Shown: positions 22,904 to 31,741 of the stretch, piece by piece
Numbering within the stretch: position 1 is the first letter of the stretch
How the letters are laid out: every line of letters begins with the position of its first letter
Source: Photobacterium sanctipauli
Lineage (GTDB): Bacteria > Pseudomonadota > Gammaproteobacteria > Enterobacterales > Vibrionaceae
Direction: 5' to 3'
DNA: 64,000 bases
NCBI RefSeq assembly: GCF_003026495.1
Contig: NZ_PYMA01000014.1
Coordinates: 90,891 to 154,890, forward strand
Program-made: the position numbers and the translations under genes
Notes under the pieces: model-generated
Database searches by the model: none
What the model was told of the DNA's origin: nothing
Seen by the model: the letters and a program-made list of their open reading frames with translations, nothing else

Positions 22904-23668
22904 CTAGATTTGGTAGTTGAATTCAATGCGGTGGTCACCATCTTTAAAGTCGGTGTATTCTGTCCAGTTGGCAAAATAACGTACATTAAATCGCGGATTG
23001 AATTGGTATGAAGCGGCAAATTCATGGGCAAGAATATTGGCATTGTTCTCACCGTAGGCGTTGTTTTTGTAGCTATCTGAACCCGAGAGCGTCGTCATCC
23101 ACATCGGGTTGTAGTTAAGCCAAATCTTGTCGTTAATCGTGAACTTACCATAGGTACCGATCACTGCGAATGTGCCAGGCATTGAATAACCACTGATTGT
23201 CTCTCCATCATCCCCTGTCACATTATTTCCGAAGGCTGCACCGACGCCACCAAGCGGGAAGAGTTGTATTGGACCAAAGGCTGGTAGGGCTTGAATGAAA
23301 CTGTATGAGATGCTGCCTGCTTCAGTGTTGAAGTCATAGTTCACATCAATTTGGTTACCACGGCCGTTGGTTAAATCTACCCCGAAGTTGCGAAAACGAA
23401 TGCTATCAATACTGTCATTGGCCTCGTCGCGCCAGCCCAAGGTGTCACCCATCGCGCCTTTCAGTTCTAATACATTCATTCCTGCGGTGGTTGGGTTGCC
23501 TGTATCGTAGGTTTGTCCCAACTTAATGTTCAGGCCTTTGTCGGTATAACCAGCACCTACTTGGGTAAATACCGCCAGTGGATCAGACATATCTTGTATG
23601 TCGTCATCGGCAAACGCATTGAAGCTAACTGCAGAAAATACGGCTACAGTGAGAAGTGTTTTTTTCAT
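22904..23668 (-). CDS. Conserved outer-membrane beta-barrel protein
   Basis: About 254 residues from ATG 23668, with signal peptide (KKTLLTVAVFSAVSFNAFA/DDD). The rest is beta-rich with alternating aromatic residues and ends in HRIEFNYQI. The sequence DPLAVFTQVGAGYTDKGLN and the repeated strand pattern match a Vibrio-family outer-membrane protein that I recall only as conserved hypothetical; it resembles Tsx-like small barrels in size. Substrate unknown. The longer frame to 23716 is rejected because it precedes the signal peptide. Confidence 0.75.
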   Translation of the reverse strand: MKKTLLTVAVFSAVSFNAFADDDIQDMSDPLAVFTQVGAGYTDKGLNIKLGQTYDTGNPTTAGMNVLELKGAMGDTLGWRDEANDSIDSIRFRNFGVDLTNGRGNQIDVNYDFNTEAGSISYSFIQALPAFGPIQLFPLGGVGAAFGNNVTGDDGETISGYSMPGTFAVIGTYGKFTINDKIWLNYNPMWMTTLSGSDSYKNNAYGENNANILAHEFAASYQFNPRFNVRYFANWTEYTDFKDGDHRIEFNYQI

Positions 23669-23955
23669 GGTTTCTTTCTTCTGGATTCGACATTGAATTC
23701 GAGAGGAATTTACCATTGGTGAAATTCATGCGTTGCACTGGCAGTGCATGTTGACGCTATGGTTTGTAATATTGTGTTTTTTTCAATGAGGTATGAGAAA
23801 TATCATAATGTTTGATTGATTGATTGAATACATAAAAATGGTTTATGTATGACATAAATAAGGGTGACTAGAAGCTTATATTCCCTTTATTTAAAATAGC
23901 GATGTTTTAAAAATATAAATTAACATGTAAAAACAGCTATATATCGGAGGCCATA

Positions 23956-24588
23956 ATGGATCCTTTTCTCTGCTTGAAGCATACTTATCAAGTAGATGAT
24001 GGGTTAGCCAAACTCATCCTTGAGAAAGGTAAAGTGAAGAGCGTAAAAAAAGGAAGCTTTCTTTATTATCAGGATGAATGGTCGGATTTTATTGCTATGC
24101 CAATCAGCGGGATTTTTGGCATTTTTCCAACTAGCAATAATAGCCACTTTACTTTTTATAACTTGATTACACCCGGTATTATTGTTAACGAAGTTCAGTA
24201 TTTACTTGAAGGTGGCAGCCATACCGATGTTAAAGCGATTACCGATTCAATGGTGATCATACTGCCATTTTTCGTGGTCAAGCAACTCATAGAATTAGCG
24301 CCTGATTTTCTTTTGATGTTGAGTAAGTCATTGGCTAAGAAGCAACGATTTTCACATACCTTGTTTCACCTTCGTGCAGAAAAAGATGCCTATCTCAAAG
24401 TAACAGGTGCGTTGAAAGCAATAAGTGATGTAACAGAGGATGGTCATATCCCATTGAATATTATTGCATTAGCCTCATTATTATCGATGTCGCGGAATGT
24501 GGTGGGTAAAGAAATTAAGCGTTTAATCGCGCTAGGAGTGATAACAAAGAAACTACTGGGTTATAGGCTTAACTCATCCGTGCCTTAA
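23956..24588 (+). CDS. Crp/Fnr-family transcriptional regulator
   Basis: A 210-residue protein with an N-terminal cNMP-like sensor barrel (about 20-120) and a C-terminal winged HTH (about 145-205; LNIIALASLLSMSRNVVGKEIKRL split as LNIIALASLLS and MSRNVVGKEIKRL). The Arg/Ser pair that binds cAMP in CRP is not evident, and there is no Fnr-type Cys cluster, so the ligand is unknown. It has an excellent CGGAGG ribosome site 6 nt before the ATG. It is divergent from the outer-membrane protein and could regulate it. Confidence 0.82.
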   Translation: MDPFLCLKHTYQVDDGLAKLILEKGKVKSVKKGSFLYYQDEWSDFIAMPISGIFGIFPTSNNSHFTFYNLITPGIIVNEVQYLLEGGSHTDVKAITDSMVIILPFFVVKQLIELAPDFLLMLSKSLAKKQRFSHTLFHLRAEKDAYLKVTGALKAISDVTEDGHIPLNIIALASLLSMSRNVVGKEIKRLIALGVITKKLLGYRLNSSVP

Positions 24589-24691
24589 GCAGTTAAAATG
24601 ACTTAAGCTTCTGAATTCAACCTTATGAACGAATTGATTGTTTGGTTGGGTTTTATTATAAGCTTTGTGTTTTTACTATGTTGATAATAAA

Positions 24692-24712
24692 AAGCCTGCC
24701 ACTGGCAGGCTT
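24692..24712. terminator. Hairpin between convergent genes
   Basis: Perfect 9-bp stem AAGCCTGCC / GGCAGGCTT, loop ACT. The A-run on its left serves as a U-tract for the minus strand (DUF1254 gene). Confidence 0.7.
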
Positions 24713-24728
24713 AATAATAGAAGTTAAA

Positions 24729-26159
24729 TTACTTTTCTACTTTATACATCTCAGGTAACTCAAACTCACCATTCACCACTTTTTCCTCTGGCTCATATAA
24801 GCGAACTTGCAGCATGAAACCATCGTTTGGTGCAGGTAACCAGTTTGCTAGTTTTTTCTCATCAGAAGGTTTGTCATGACTGATATAAACCGTCAGTGAA
24901 CCCTCATTGTTGTAGACGAGATCTTCTGTTGTGGTACCAATTTTAAATCTGTCGATCTTGTTTTCAACCATGAACCGGTCTTGGGCATCGTACATAGTGA
25001 CGGACCAGAAACCACCAAGGTCTTCTTTGACTGCCATATCTTTAGGGAAGGTAATGGTGTAATGATTCTCACCGCTGAGCAGTTCACCGCTACTATCAAC
25101 ATAGCGTTTAGGGTACATTGCCCGCTCAGGTGAATTGAGGCCAATGGAGTTCATATTGACGGCCGCACGCAACAAGTAATCGGTACCGTATCTTCCGGCG
25201 TCATACTCCAAGTTCCAGCCGTTTACTGGTACGCCAGTGTACATTGCAGCGTCTCGTACAATCTCAAAACCGTCAGGAAATGCGGCTTTTAAAGCTGCTT
25301 TTTTGACATCACTGAGTTCGGCTGTACCGCCATTGCCAACGCCGATGAACTCAAAAGAATCGACAAGCGCTTTGTCTGATGCGAGTGGGTTTTCGGCAAG
25401 TACAGTATCTAATCGATCATACCATTCAAGCCCAGCAGGGAACTGTACTGTTGGTGCGCCAACTGCCACTTTCGGCTTTGGCTGAGCTGAGGTATTAGGG
25501 TATTCGTCGAGTTTTGTTAGGCGGAATTTCGACTGTAATGACAGTGCTTCTGCCTCATCATTTGCATCGGTGACCCCTAATCGGCCTGCCATCCAGATGT
25601 AGCGTGTATCTGAATAATAGACAGGTAATCCCTCTGGTAATTCGCCTTCATATCCCGCTTTAGCCAAGACAAAATCACCGCCTTGATCACCGACTGTAGC
25701 GTTACCGAGATCAACAACTGACTCAGTGTACATGTCGACAATTTGTGCTATCCAATAGCGGTCTTTGATTTCTGGTACTGAAAGAACGATCGGCTGCTCT
25801 TCGAGATCGCCCCACATTTGTAGATATATGGTGTCATTATTTGGCGTTGTGTATGAGCGGTCACGATGATCCCAAAGACGGGTTATCGGACCTAACTCGT
25901 TCAAAGGTGCTTGACCATTGTCCATTGGCGCATCAACTGAGGTTTGAAGCTCCAATGCGATATCCATCATTACAGGCGCCCAGCCGTAGACCGCAGCTTG
26001 CACACCTAGTGAATACGCATAATTATATTCTGCTTGTTCACGGTTATTGTATTCAGTGGTTGTCGAAGAGGGTTGGGAGGCTGCATGGCTAAAAGTAGAA
26101 AAGCTAGCACTTGCCATTAGTGCTAGCGCGATAGATTTTGTGATTAGGCTCTTATTCAT
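24729..26159 (-). CDS. DUF1254/DUF1214 periplasmic protein
   Basis: 476 residues with signal peptide (SIALALMASASFSTFSHA). The DUF1254 domain is at about 45-190 (YAYSLGVQAAVYGWAPVMM; NNDTIYLQMWGDLEEQPIVL split at domain strands; RYWIAQIVDMYTE) and DUF1214 at about 350-465 (GENHYTITFPKD; GFWSVTMYDAQDRFMVEN; ANWLPAPNDGFMLQVRLYEP). The two-domain order is standard for the family, whose enzymatic role is not established. An 8-11-8 palindrome lies 87-113 bp upstream. Confidence 0.9.
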   Translation of the reverse strand: MNKSLITKSIALALMASASFSTFSHAASQPSSTTTEYNNREQAEYNYAYSLGVQAAVYGWAPVMMDIALELQTSVDAPMDNGQAPLNELGPITRLWDHRDRSYTTPNNDTIYLQMWGDLEEQPIVLSVPEIKDRYWIAQIVDMYTESVVDLGNATVGDQGGDFVLAKAGYEGELPEGLPVYYSDTRYIWMAGRLGVTDANDEAEALSLQSKFRLTKLDEYPNTSAQPKPKVAVGAPTVQFPAGLEWYDRLDTVLAENPLASDKALVDSFEFIGVGNGGTAELSDVKKAALKAAFPDGFEIVRDAAMYTGVPVNGWNLEYDAGRYGTDYLLRAAVNMNSIGLNSPERAMYPKRYVDSSGELLSGENHYTITFPKDMAVKEDLGGFWSVTMYDAQDRFMVENKIDRFKIGTTTEDLVYNNEGSLTVYISHDKPSDEKKLANWLPAPNDGFMLQVRLYEPEEKVVNGEFELPEMYKVEK

Positions 26160-26245
26160 TGCGTCTACTCATCCAAGGGTAAAAGGTTCTGATGAGTAGT
26201 ATTAGAGCGTTTTGGCATCGTCCAATCCATAGAGTAAGGCTTATT

Positions 26246-26272
26246 CAATACATAAGCTATATTGATGTATTG
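26246..26272. promoter_or_regulatory. 27-bp inverted repeat upstream of the DUF1254 gene
   Basis: CAATACAT, 11-nt spacer, ATGTATTG: a perfect 8-bp-arm palindrome in the gap between the DUF1254 gene and the LysR gene behind it. Possible operator; partner unknown. Confidence 0.4.
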
Positions 26273-26307
26273 TCGATATTTATAGCCTCTATCTTAGTTA
26301 TGTTTAT

Positions 26308-27156
26308 CTATAATGAAGTCTGATTAAGCTTGAAACTGGCTATAATTTTTTGCCTGAGCTTGATGTGGGCGGGATCGTTGATTGATCTTTGATGGTAAAC
26401 CATATGAATAGGGACTTGCTCACACTCTAGCGGGATATCAAATACGCTGAGGTTGAGGCGATTTTCCCATTTACGGGCAAAAGATCCAAAGACTAACCCT
26501 AGGTGGTCGGAGTCAGCCACTGCCAACGCCATATTGGCTTGAGTTGACACTTCTTGCTTTTCTCTCCTTGGGCGAAGGGCTTCTTTGGCAAATAGGTCTA
26601 GAAATTGTCGACCCTCACGGCGAGCCTTAAAGACAACATGGCTTTCTTGGTAAAACTGCTCTTTAGTTAACTGGCTGACGATACGGGGGTGATCTTTCCT
26701 ACAGATAATTTTTATGGTTTCTTGGTGGATAAGATCCATAACAAAAGCACTGTCTTTGCTGGTTGTCGTATCAATGGCAAGGTCGACTTGTTGAGAACGC
26801 AAGTCTTTGAAAATAAGTTCTTGATCGAGTGGTGGAACTTTGAAAATCGTATCGTCAAGATCGCCAATAAGATGAGAGAGTCCTTCAACGCAGTAAACAG
26901 AGTGCTGTGTTTTGGCTGAAATAGCATTGTCGATAATTTCGATCCCCCGCTGAAGTTCGGAGGCAAGCAACTCAGCCCGATGAGTGGGGGTGATACTCCG
27001 GCCACTTTTGATAAACAAGGCAGTGCCAACTTCGGCTTCCAACCGCTTTATCGCCATGCTAACTGCAGGTTGGGTCAGTCCTAAATTTTCAGCTGCTCGG
27101 GTATATGATTGATGTTGATATACGGACACAAATGTCCGAATGAGGTTCATATCCAT
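26308..27156 (-). CDS. LysR-family regulator
   Basis: A 282-residue LTTR, slightly short. HTH core SYTRAAENLGLTQPAVSMAIKRLE (as SYTRAAENLGLTQ then PAVSMAIKRLE); an effector domain follows. It is on the same strand as, and 148 bp upstream of, the DUF1254 gene, which may be its target. Effector unknown. Confidence 0.87.
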   Translation of the reverse strand: MDMNLIRTFVSVYQHQSYTRAAENLGLTQPAVSMAIKRLEAEVGTALFIKSGRSITPTHRAELLASELQRGIEIIDNAISAKTQHSVYCVEGLSHLIGDLDDTIFKVPPLDQELIFKDLRSQQVDLAIDTTTSKDSAFVMDLIHQETIKIICRKDHPRIVSQLTKEQFYQESHVVFKARREGRQFLDLFAKEALRPRREKQEVSTQANMALAVADSDHLGLVFGSFARKWENRLNLSVFDIPLECEQVPIHMVYHQRSINDPAHIKLRQKIIASFKLNQTSL

Positions 27157-27368
27157 TTAGGATCCTTTAGTGCCCATTTCTCCTGGGTCAATCTTAATCT
27201 ATCAAAGCCTCGAGGATAAATAGCTCCAGCTTGTACTTGGTCAACATTATCTCCTTTATTTAAAGTATTTGCTCAATGAATTGATCGGCGATGTTGAATA
27301 AGAGCGGTGAATTGCTTTATTATGCCCGTGTTTTTACAGATGGATGTACTAATTGAGTGGTAGGCATA

Positions 27369-27848
27369 ATGAAAAAAACAGCAGGCTTTACGTTAATTGA
27401 GTTAGTGGTTGTGATTGTCATACTCGGTATCGTTGCTGTGACAGCGGCTCCACGCTTTTTGAATTTGGACGATGATGCCCATGAATCTGTACTTCGTGGA
27501 ACGAAAAGCGCTTTTGAGAGCTCGTTAGCAATGATCTATGGCAAGCATAAACTTCAGGGGGAACCTAGCACCTTGGAGATCAATGGCCATACTTTGCAAT
27601 TTCAGCACCGGAATAACCGATACGATTACCCGTTTGCCAAGAATAAGCGTGAGTGTGTGAATATTTGGAACACCTTGATTGATAGCATTGAAGCTGTTCG
27701 ACGTAATGCCGAAACCAATGAGTTGTTAACGAAGTATCAGCGTAGAACACGCACCTGCACCTTCTCTTATTACGGCGAGAAGGGCGAGATTGTCTATACC
27801 TCTGGTGTGGGTAAGGTCGAGTTCAAGCTTAACGAAAGCCATTCTTAA
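27369..27848 (+). CDS. Type IV pilin-like protein (MSHA-type), orphan
   Basis: 159 residues from ATG 27369 with a class III prepilin leader: KKTAG/FTLIELVVVIVILGIVAV, i.e. a 6-residue leader, Gly before Phe1 and Glu5 of the mature protein, all needed for prepilin peptidase and assembly. The globular part has two Cys (KRECVNIW and TRTCTFSY) placed as a C-terminal disulfide loop. No assembly ATPase, platform protein or peptidase gene is nearby, so it must use machinery encoded elsewhere or act as a minor pilin. Confidence 0.87.
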   Translation: MKKTAGFTLIELVVVIVILGIVAVTAAPRFLNLDDDAHESVLRGTKSAFESSLAMIYGKHKLQGEPSTLEINGHTLQFQHRNNRYDYPFAKNKRECVNIWNTLIDSIEAVRRNAETNELLTKYQRRTRTCTFSYYGEKGEIVYTSGVGKVEFKLNESHS

Positions 27849-27870
27849 TCTATCTAAGAGTTGAAGGTTT

Positions 27871-28110
27871 ATGTACACAATATTTTCGATCTTAAAGTGG
27901 GTTGTTTTAATTTATTTGGTTAAAACAGGCCGCATCCCAGAATCTACGTACATAAAATTCAAGCAATTCACATTGAATGCCATTGCGATGTTGGTGCTGC
28001 ATGCGGCACTGGTTATCCATGCCACAGAGTCTGTCGAGCTCGTTAGCAACGGTACGGGTGATGGCTACTTCTTGCGACAGGATGATGCCATCACCAACCA
28101 TATGTCTTGA
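27871..28110 (+). CDS. Possible small membrane protein, 79 aa
   Basis: An open frame starting 22 bp after the pilin stop with GAAGG just before the ATG (closer than ideal). It contains two hydrophobic stretches (IFSILKWVVLIYLV and LNAIAMLVLHAALVIHA). Family not recognised. Location in a likely two-gene unit ending at the terminator at 28168 supports it; short length and no known homologue count against it. Confidence 0.42.
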   Translation: MYTIFSILKWVVLIYLVKTGRIPESTYIKFKQFTLNAIAMLVLHAALVIHATESVELVSNGTGDGYFLRQDDAITNHMS

Positions 28111-28167
28111 GCGGTGGCCAAACTCGGTATGTCACTACAGTAGTGAAGTGATTAAGCTCAAAAAATG

Positions 28168-28192
28168 AAGGAGGCGCGGCCTCCTTATTTTT
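28168..28192 (+). terminator. Terminator after the pilin unit
   Basis: Perfect 8-bp stem AAGGAGGC / GCCTCCTT, loop GCG, followed by ATTTTTT. Confidence 0.88.
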
Positions 28193-28413
28193 TATCTTTA
28201 GAATTATATATTTTTCATGGAGTGAATATTGGTTTATTTCTCTTGTATGTCATTGACTATAAAAAATAAATATTGAATTAGCCCCCTAAGCCCGAGTTTG
28301 TGAAGATGAGCTTCAGAACGTAATGGTATTTGGCCAATTACAAATAACGACGACCGAATAATACGGTCTACGACGTGAAGATTATCTGAAGTAATTTAGG
28401 GATGTAATAACAT

Positions 28414-28674
28414 ATGAGTAAAAAAGCGCATTGGGCAGTAGGCTTGGTTTCTGCATTATGTTTTTCACCAATGACTTTTGCCGATTCAGACGGTTGGCAT
28501 GAAGAGCGTGTTGAAGAGCGCCGTGAAGAAAGAAGAGAAGATCGTCGTGATGAGCGTCAAGAAGAACGCCAGGAAGAACGTAAAGAAGAGCGTCAGGAAG
28601 AACGCAAAGAAGAGCGTCGTGAGGAGAGAAGGGAAGAGCGCCGCGAAGATTTCGTGGATGAAATCTTCGACTAA
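28414..28674 (+). CDS. Secreted Arg/Glu repeat protein, 86 aa
   Basis: Signal peptide (HWAVGLVSALCFSPMTFA/DSDG), then about 50 residues of near-perfect four- to five-residue repeats of the type EERRE/EERQE/EERKE, ending in EDFVDEIFD. The region would form a long charged single helix or coiled coil. There is no Cys and no recognised domain. AGGGATG precedes the ATG. It is convergent with the ToxRS-like pair. Confidence 0.72.
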   Translation: MSKKAHWAVGLVSALCFSPMTFADSDGWHEERVEERREERREDRRDERQEERQEERKEERQEERKEERREERREERREDFVDEIFD

Positions 28675-28757
28675 GCCTCACTTAGCGATATAGCCTGTTG
28701 TTTTGAACGAAATGCGGCAGTAGCCTGCCGCATTATTGACAGCTAAAAGTTGCAGGA

Positions 28758-29189
28758 TTACTGCACTTCTTTAAGCCGATAGACTTTTAATTCATGGCCA
28801 TTAAAGAAGCTGACCACTAAGGCATCACCCTCTGATAATAATCGAATAGAGCTAATCACATTGGTGTTGAGGTCAAGTGTATCCTTGAGCTCAGGATCGT
28901 CAGCATTGGCATCGACTTGGCGAATGATAATTCTGCCATCAACATCTTTTTTATAGTGGCTTAGGTATTTAACCTCGAATTTATCTGCCTCTTTATCTTG
29001 GCCATAAATGTTCAAATGGTTGTTATCGAATTCAAGATAGAATCGAACACCTTTCTCGGTCTCGGTATACCATAACCCCTCAAAATGGCCGAAAGTCGGC
29101 ATGATACGGTCTTTTGCAAAGAGCAACACGCCTGAAAACAGCAAGACAGCAATAAAAAAAGTCAGGATTACGGTGCGATCTTTGTACAT
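28758..29189 (-). CDS. ToxS/VtrC-like periplasmic partner protein
   Basis: 143 residues: an N-terminal TM helix (VILTFFIAVLLFSGVLLFA, about 7-25) then a beta-rich periplasmic domain beginning with FEGLWYTETE, a lipocalin-like opening. Its first 22 bp overlap the end of the ToxR-like gene, as in toxRS- and vtrAC-type pairs, where a small membrane-anchored protein completes the periplasmic sensing domain of the regulator. Assignment rests on architecture and overlap; primary sequence similarity to ToxS was not tested. Confidence 0.62.
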   Translation of the reverse strand: MYKDRTVILTFFIAVLLFSGVLLFAKDRIMPTFGHFEGLWYTETEKGVRFYLEFDNNHLNIYGQDKEADKFEVKYLSHYKKDVDGRIIIRQVDANADDPELKDTLDLNTNVISSIRLLSEGDALVVSFFNGHELKVYRLKEVQ

Positions 29190-29899
29190 GTCTTATCCTC
29201 ATGGCAGCCGTACAAGGTCTCTTTGACTTTGTCGATGTAAATATATTCTTCTGATTCGATGGCTTGCTCAACCAGTGGCAATTCCTGCTCATCGGGAACG
29301 AATAGCACGGTGGTCTGCCCAATGTGCGAAGTCGGTGTTGGCGGGATAAGCCAATGGCCTAGGAACACCAACAGGGCGCTGACAACAAAAGCCGTGATAT
29401 ATAACCAGGGTGAACGGATTGGGTTAGGCTTTGACGGTGCGTCAGGGCTTTGCTGAGCACTTATATCCGCTTGTTCTGGGCCGGACTGGAGATGAATACC
29501 CGGTTTTACATCTTCTTCGCCTTCAGATGCTAGGTCAGGTTGGTTTTCACCCTTGTCATACAGCGGCTCTGTTGTGAGCTTGTAGCCACGCTTTGGCACC
29601 GTAACGATAAGGCTCTTACCTAAATCGAACAGCTTTGAGCGCAGTCCATTGACGGTCTGGTTTATCGTGAAATCGGAAACATAAGTGCCAGCCCATATGG
29701 TTTGGGCAAGATCTTGGCGAAGCGTGACATGTGGGTAGTTTTGGCAGAGAAGCTTTAGCAACTCGGCTTCTTTGACTCTTAGCTGGTTTTTGGCACCGTT
29801 GACGGTGTTGATTACCGTTAAGTCAGACCCGGAAAAGCGCAAGGTTTGCAAAGAGAAGTCTTGCGGTTGGCTGTTTTCAGTATGGGGCATAGGCGTCAT
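29168..29899 (-). CDS. ToxR-like membrane-anchored transcriptional regulator
   Basis: 243 residues: an OmpR/ToxR-type winged helix (about 15-108; LRVKEAELLKLL, TINQTVNGLRSKL, IVTVPKRGYKL), a Pro/Glu-rich linker, one TM helix (about 165-185, WLYITAFVVSALLVFLGHWL) and a periplasmic tail of about 55 residues with two Cys (YGCHEDKTCTK) that could form a disulfide. The lineup matches ToxR, TcpP, VtrA and CadC proteins, which read periplasmic signals and bind DNA from the membrane. It overlaps its partner gene by 22 bp. Signal and targets unknown. Confidence 0.85.
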   Translation of the reverse strand: MTPMPHTENSQPQDFSLQTLRFSGSDLTVINTVNGAKNQLRVKEAELLKLLCQNYPHVTLRQDLAQTIWAGTYVSDFTINQTVNGLRSKLFDLGKSLIVTVPKRGYKLTTEPLYDKGENQPDLASEGEEDVKPGIHLQSGPEQADISAQQSPDAPSKPNPIRSPWLYITAFVVSALLVFLGHWLIPPTPTSHIGQTTVLFVPDEQELPLVEQAIESEEYIYIDKVKETLYGCHEDKTCTKIAP

Positions 29900-29965
29900 T
29901 TTTTTGTTATATAAGCTAATAGGCGAATATAGACGAAAAAAATGCTTTTAGGTTAAATTTATGTC

Positions 29966-29995
29966 AAAACACCACGGAAAACCGTGGTGTTTTTC
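29966..29995. terminator. Terminator between dcuC-like and ToxR-like genes
   Basis: Perfect 12-bp stem AAAACACCACGG / CCGTGGTGTTTT with loop AAAA. It ends the DcuC transcript on the minus strand. Confidence 0.85.
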
Positions 29996-30037
29996 GATAT
30001 ATATTGATCGGACGATCAAATACTTGCGGGTGACGCC

Positions 30038-31405
30038 TTAAGCATACATAGGTACAAGTACCGCAGTACCAATAATGACAGTAATTAGACCACAGATAAC
30101 AGGAACAGAAGTACGCTTAACTACTTCGAATGGGTTTACGTTACCCATACCAGAGGTCGCAACAATGACACCAGATACTGGCGAGATGGTACGACCTAGG
30201 TTAGAAGCCTGAAGCATTGGGATGATAAGGAACGCAGGGCTCAGACCCATCTTACCAGCCAGTGCAGGTGCTAACTCTACGAATGCGTAGAATGGCGCGT
30301 TACCAGAACCGGTTGCAATGGCTGCTGCAACAGTTAGGCCTGTCAGTAGCAGCATCAGCGCGAAGCCGCCTGCACCAGCTGCCTCTGCAAGGCCGATTAG
30401 GTTGTCGATTGCACCGATAGACATTAGACCCTGTGCAAATACACCAGCCGCTACCAATAGCATTACCACGCCTTTAAATGCGTCAGCCATACCTTGGTAA
30501 CACGCTTCTAGATCTTCTAGCGTTTCTTTACCTTTGAAGCGCTTAGTAATGAAATCAACTAGCGCACCGATGAAGATAGACAGTACAACGATAGTGTAGA
30601 TATCAAGGTATAGACCTTTGATAGTGCTACCGTTGAATAGGAATACACCGATGATTGGCATGAACGGCAGGATAGCGTAGTAAGCCGGCGCTTTAACTTC
30701 GATTTCAGAAATATCAACTTTTTCCATTTTGATATTTTCTTTCTTATCTAGGTATTTGTTCCAGAAGAACGCCGCCGCAGCCATCACGATGATTGCACAG
30801 ATAGAAACAGGTAGTACGGTTTCTACTGCGAATACGTGTAGAGGCAGGCCTGACTTCTCAGCCGCAACAACCACGTCGCCTGAAGTTGGCGATAGGATGA
30901 TTGCCGCAGGGGATGCACAAATAGCAACCGCTGCAGGGCGAGAAATACCCATAGCTGTCATCATTGGGAATAGGGTGGCCATCAATAGTACACCAAGGCC
31001 AGTTGCAGAACTTACCGCCAGTGACATTAGACACGCCACGATGTAAGCCGCTACCAGCAGTATGTATGGTGATTTGATGTAAGAAAGCGGTTTAGAGAAC
31101 TGTTTAACCACCACGTTGTTTGCGCCGATGTGGGTCATGTAAGACGCGAAACCACAAAGCAGCATGATCTGTAGACCAAGGCCGCCGCCACGGTACTGCA
31201 GCATGTACTTAACGTACTCAAGTGAGTCTGTTACGAAGTTGCCTGTTGAGTTGATGCTATCAGGCAGTACTTTCATGCCCATCACACCGGTGATTAAAAG
31301 AAGTACGATACCGGCAGTTAGTAGCACGCCTGCTGGTTTGTACCCTTTGATGATGAAATAGCCAACAGCGATGGTAACCGCAAGGCCAATGAAAAGTTCC
31401 AACAT
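30038..31405 (-). CDS. dcuC: DcuC-family anaerobic C4-dicarboxylate carrier
   Basis: About 455 residues from ATG 31405, which has AGAGGA at 8-nt spacing; the ATG eight codons upstream is less likely. It has twelve or so hydrophobic segments with family blocks SSATGLGVLLMATLFPMM, ASPAAIILSPTSGDVV and ATGSGNAPFYAFVELAPALA. DcuC proteins export succinate or exchange it for fumarate in anaerobic growth. The gene is monocistronic. Confidence 0.88.
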   Translation of the reverse strand: MLELFIGLAVTIAVGYFIIKGYKPAGVLLTAGIVLLLITGVMGMKVLPDSINSTGNFVTDSLEYVKYMLQYRGGGLGLQIMLLCGFASYMTHIGANNVVVKQFSKPLSYIKSPYILLVAAYIVACLMSLAVSSATGLGVLLMATLFPMMTAMGISRPAAVAICASPAAIILSPTSGDVVVAAEKSGLPLHVFAVETVLPVSICAIIVMAAAAFFWNKYLDKKENIKMEKVDISEIEVKAPAYYAILPFMPIIGVFLFNGSTIKGLYLDIYTIVVLSIFIGALVDFITKRFKGKETLEDLEACYQGMADAFKGVVMLLVAAGVFAQGLMSIGAIDNLIGLAEAAGAGGFALMLLLTGLTVAAAIATGSGNAPFYAFVELAPALAGKMGLSPAFLIIPMLQASNLGRTISPVSGVIVATSGMGNVNPFEVVKRTSVPVICGLITVIIGTAVLVPMYA

Positions 31406-31741
31406 GGAAAAAATCCTCTTAAACCACAAATGAAAACAATAAAAAGAAAAAATATGTAACTTTACAAAAACTTCTTACACATTATTTGCGTTTAATTTAC
31501 CTAAAAAGAGGCAGGGGAACGATAAAAATGGGCCGTGTTTATGATCTAAAACAGGATTTAAAGTAGTGTGTTATATTCGCGCTACAACAATGAAAACAAA
31601 CGCGTTAACAAGTGTTTAGAGGTGGTTAAAAGTTATATATTGCTTGTGAATTCACCACTTCGTTGTTAAACCCTTATATCTAAAGGGTTATAAGCAATCA
31701 TAATGGTTGTGAATGTTTCAAAGTGTAAATTGTATTTAATT
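31406..31741. other. 336-bp intergenic region
   Basis: AT-rich leader of the dcuC-like gene and 3' flank of the upstream LysR gene, both on the minus strand. I saw no clear FNR, CRP or terminator signature and no supported gene. Confidence 0.4.
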
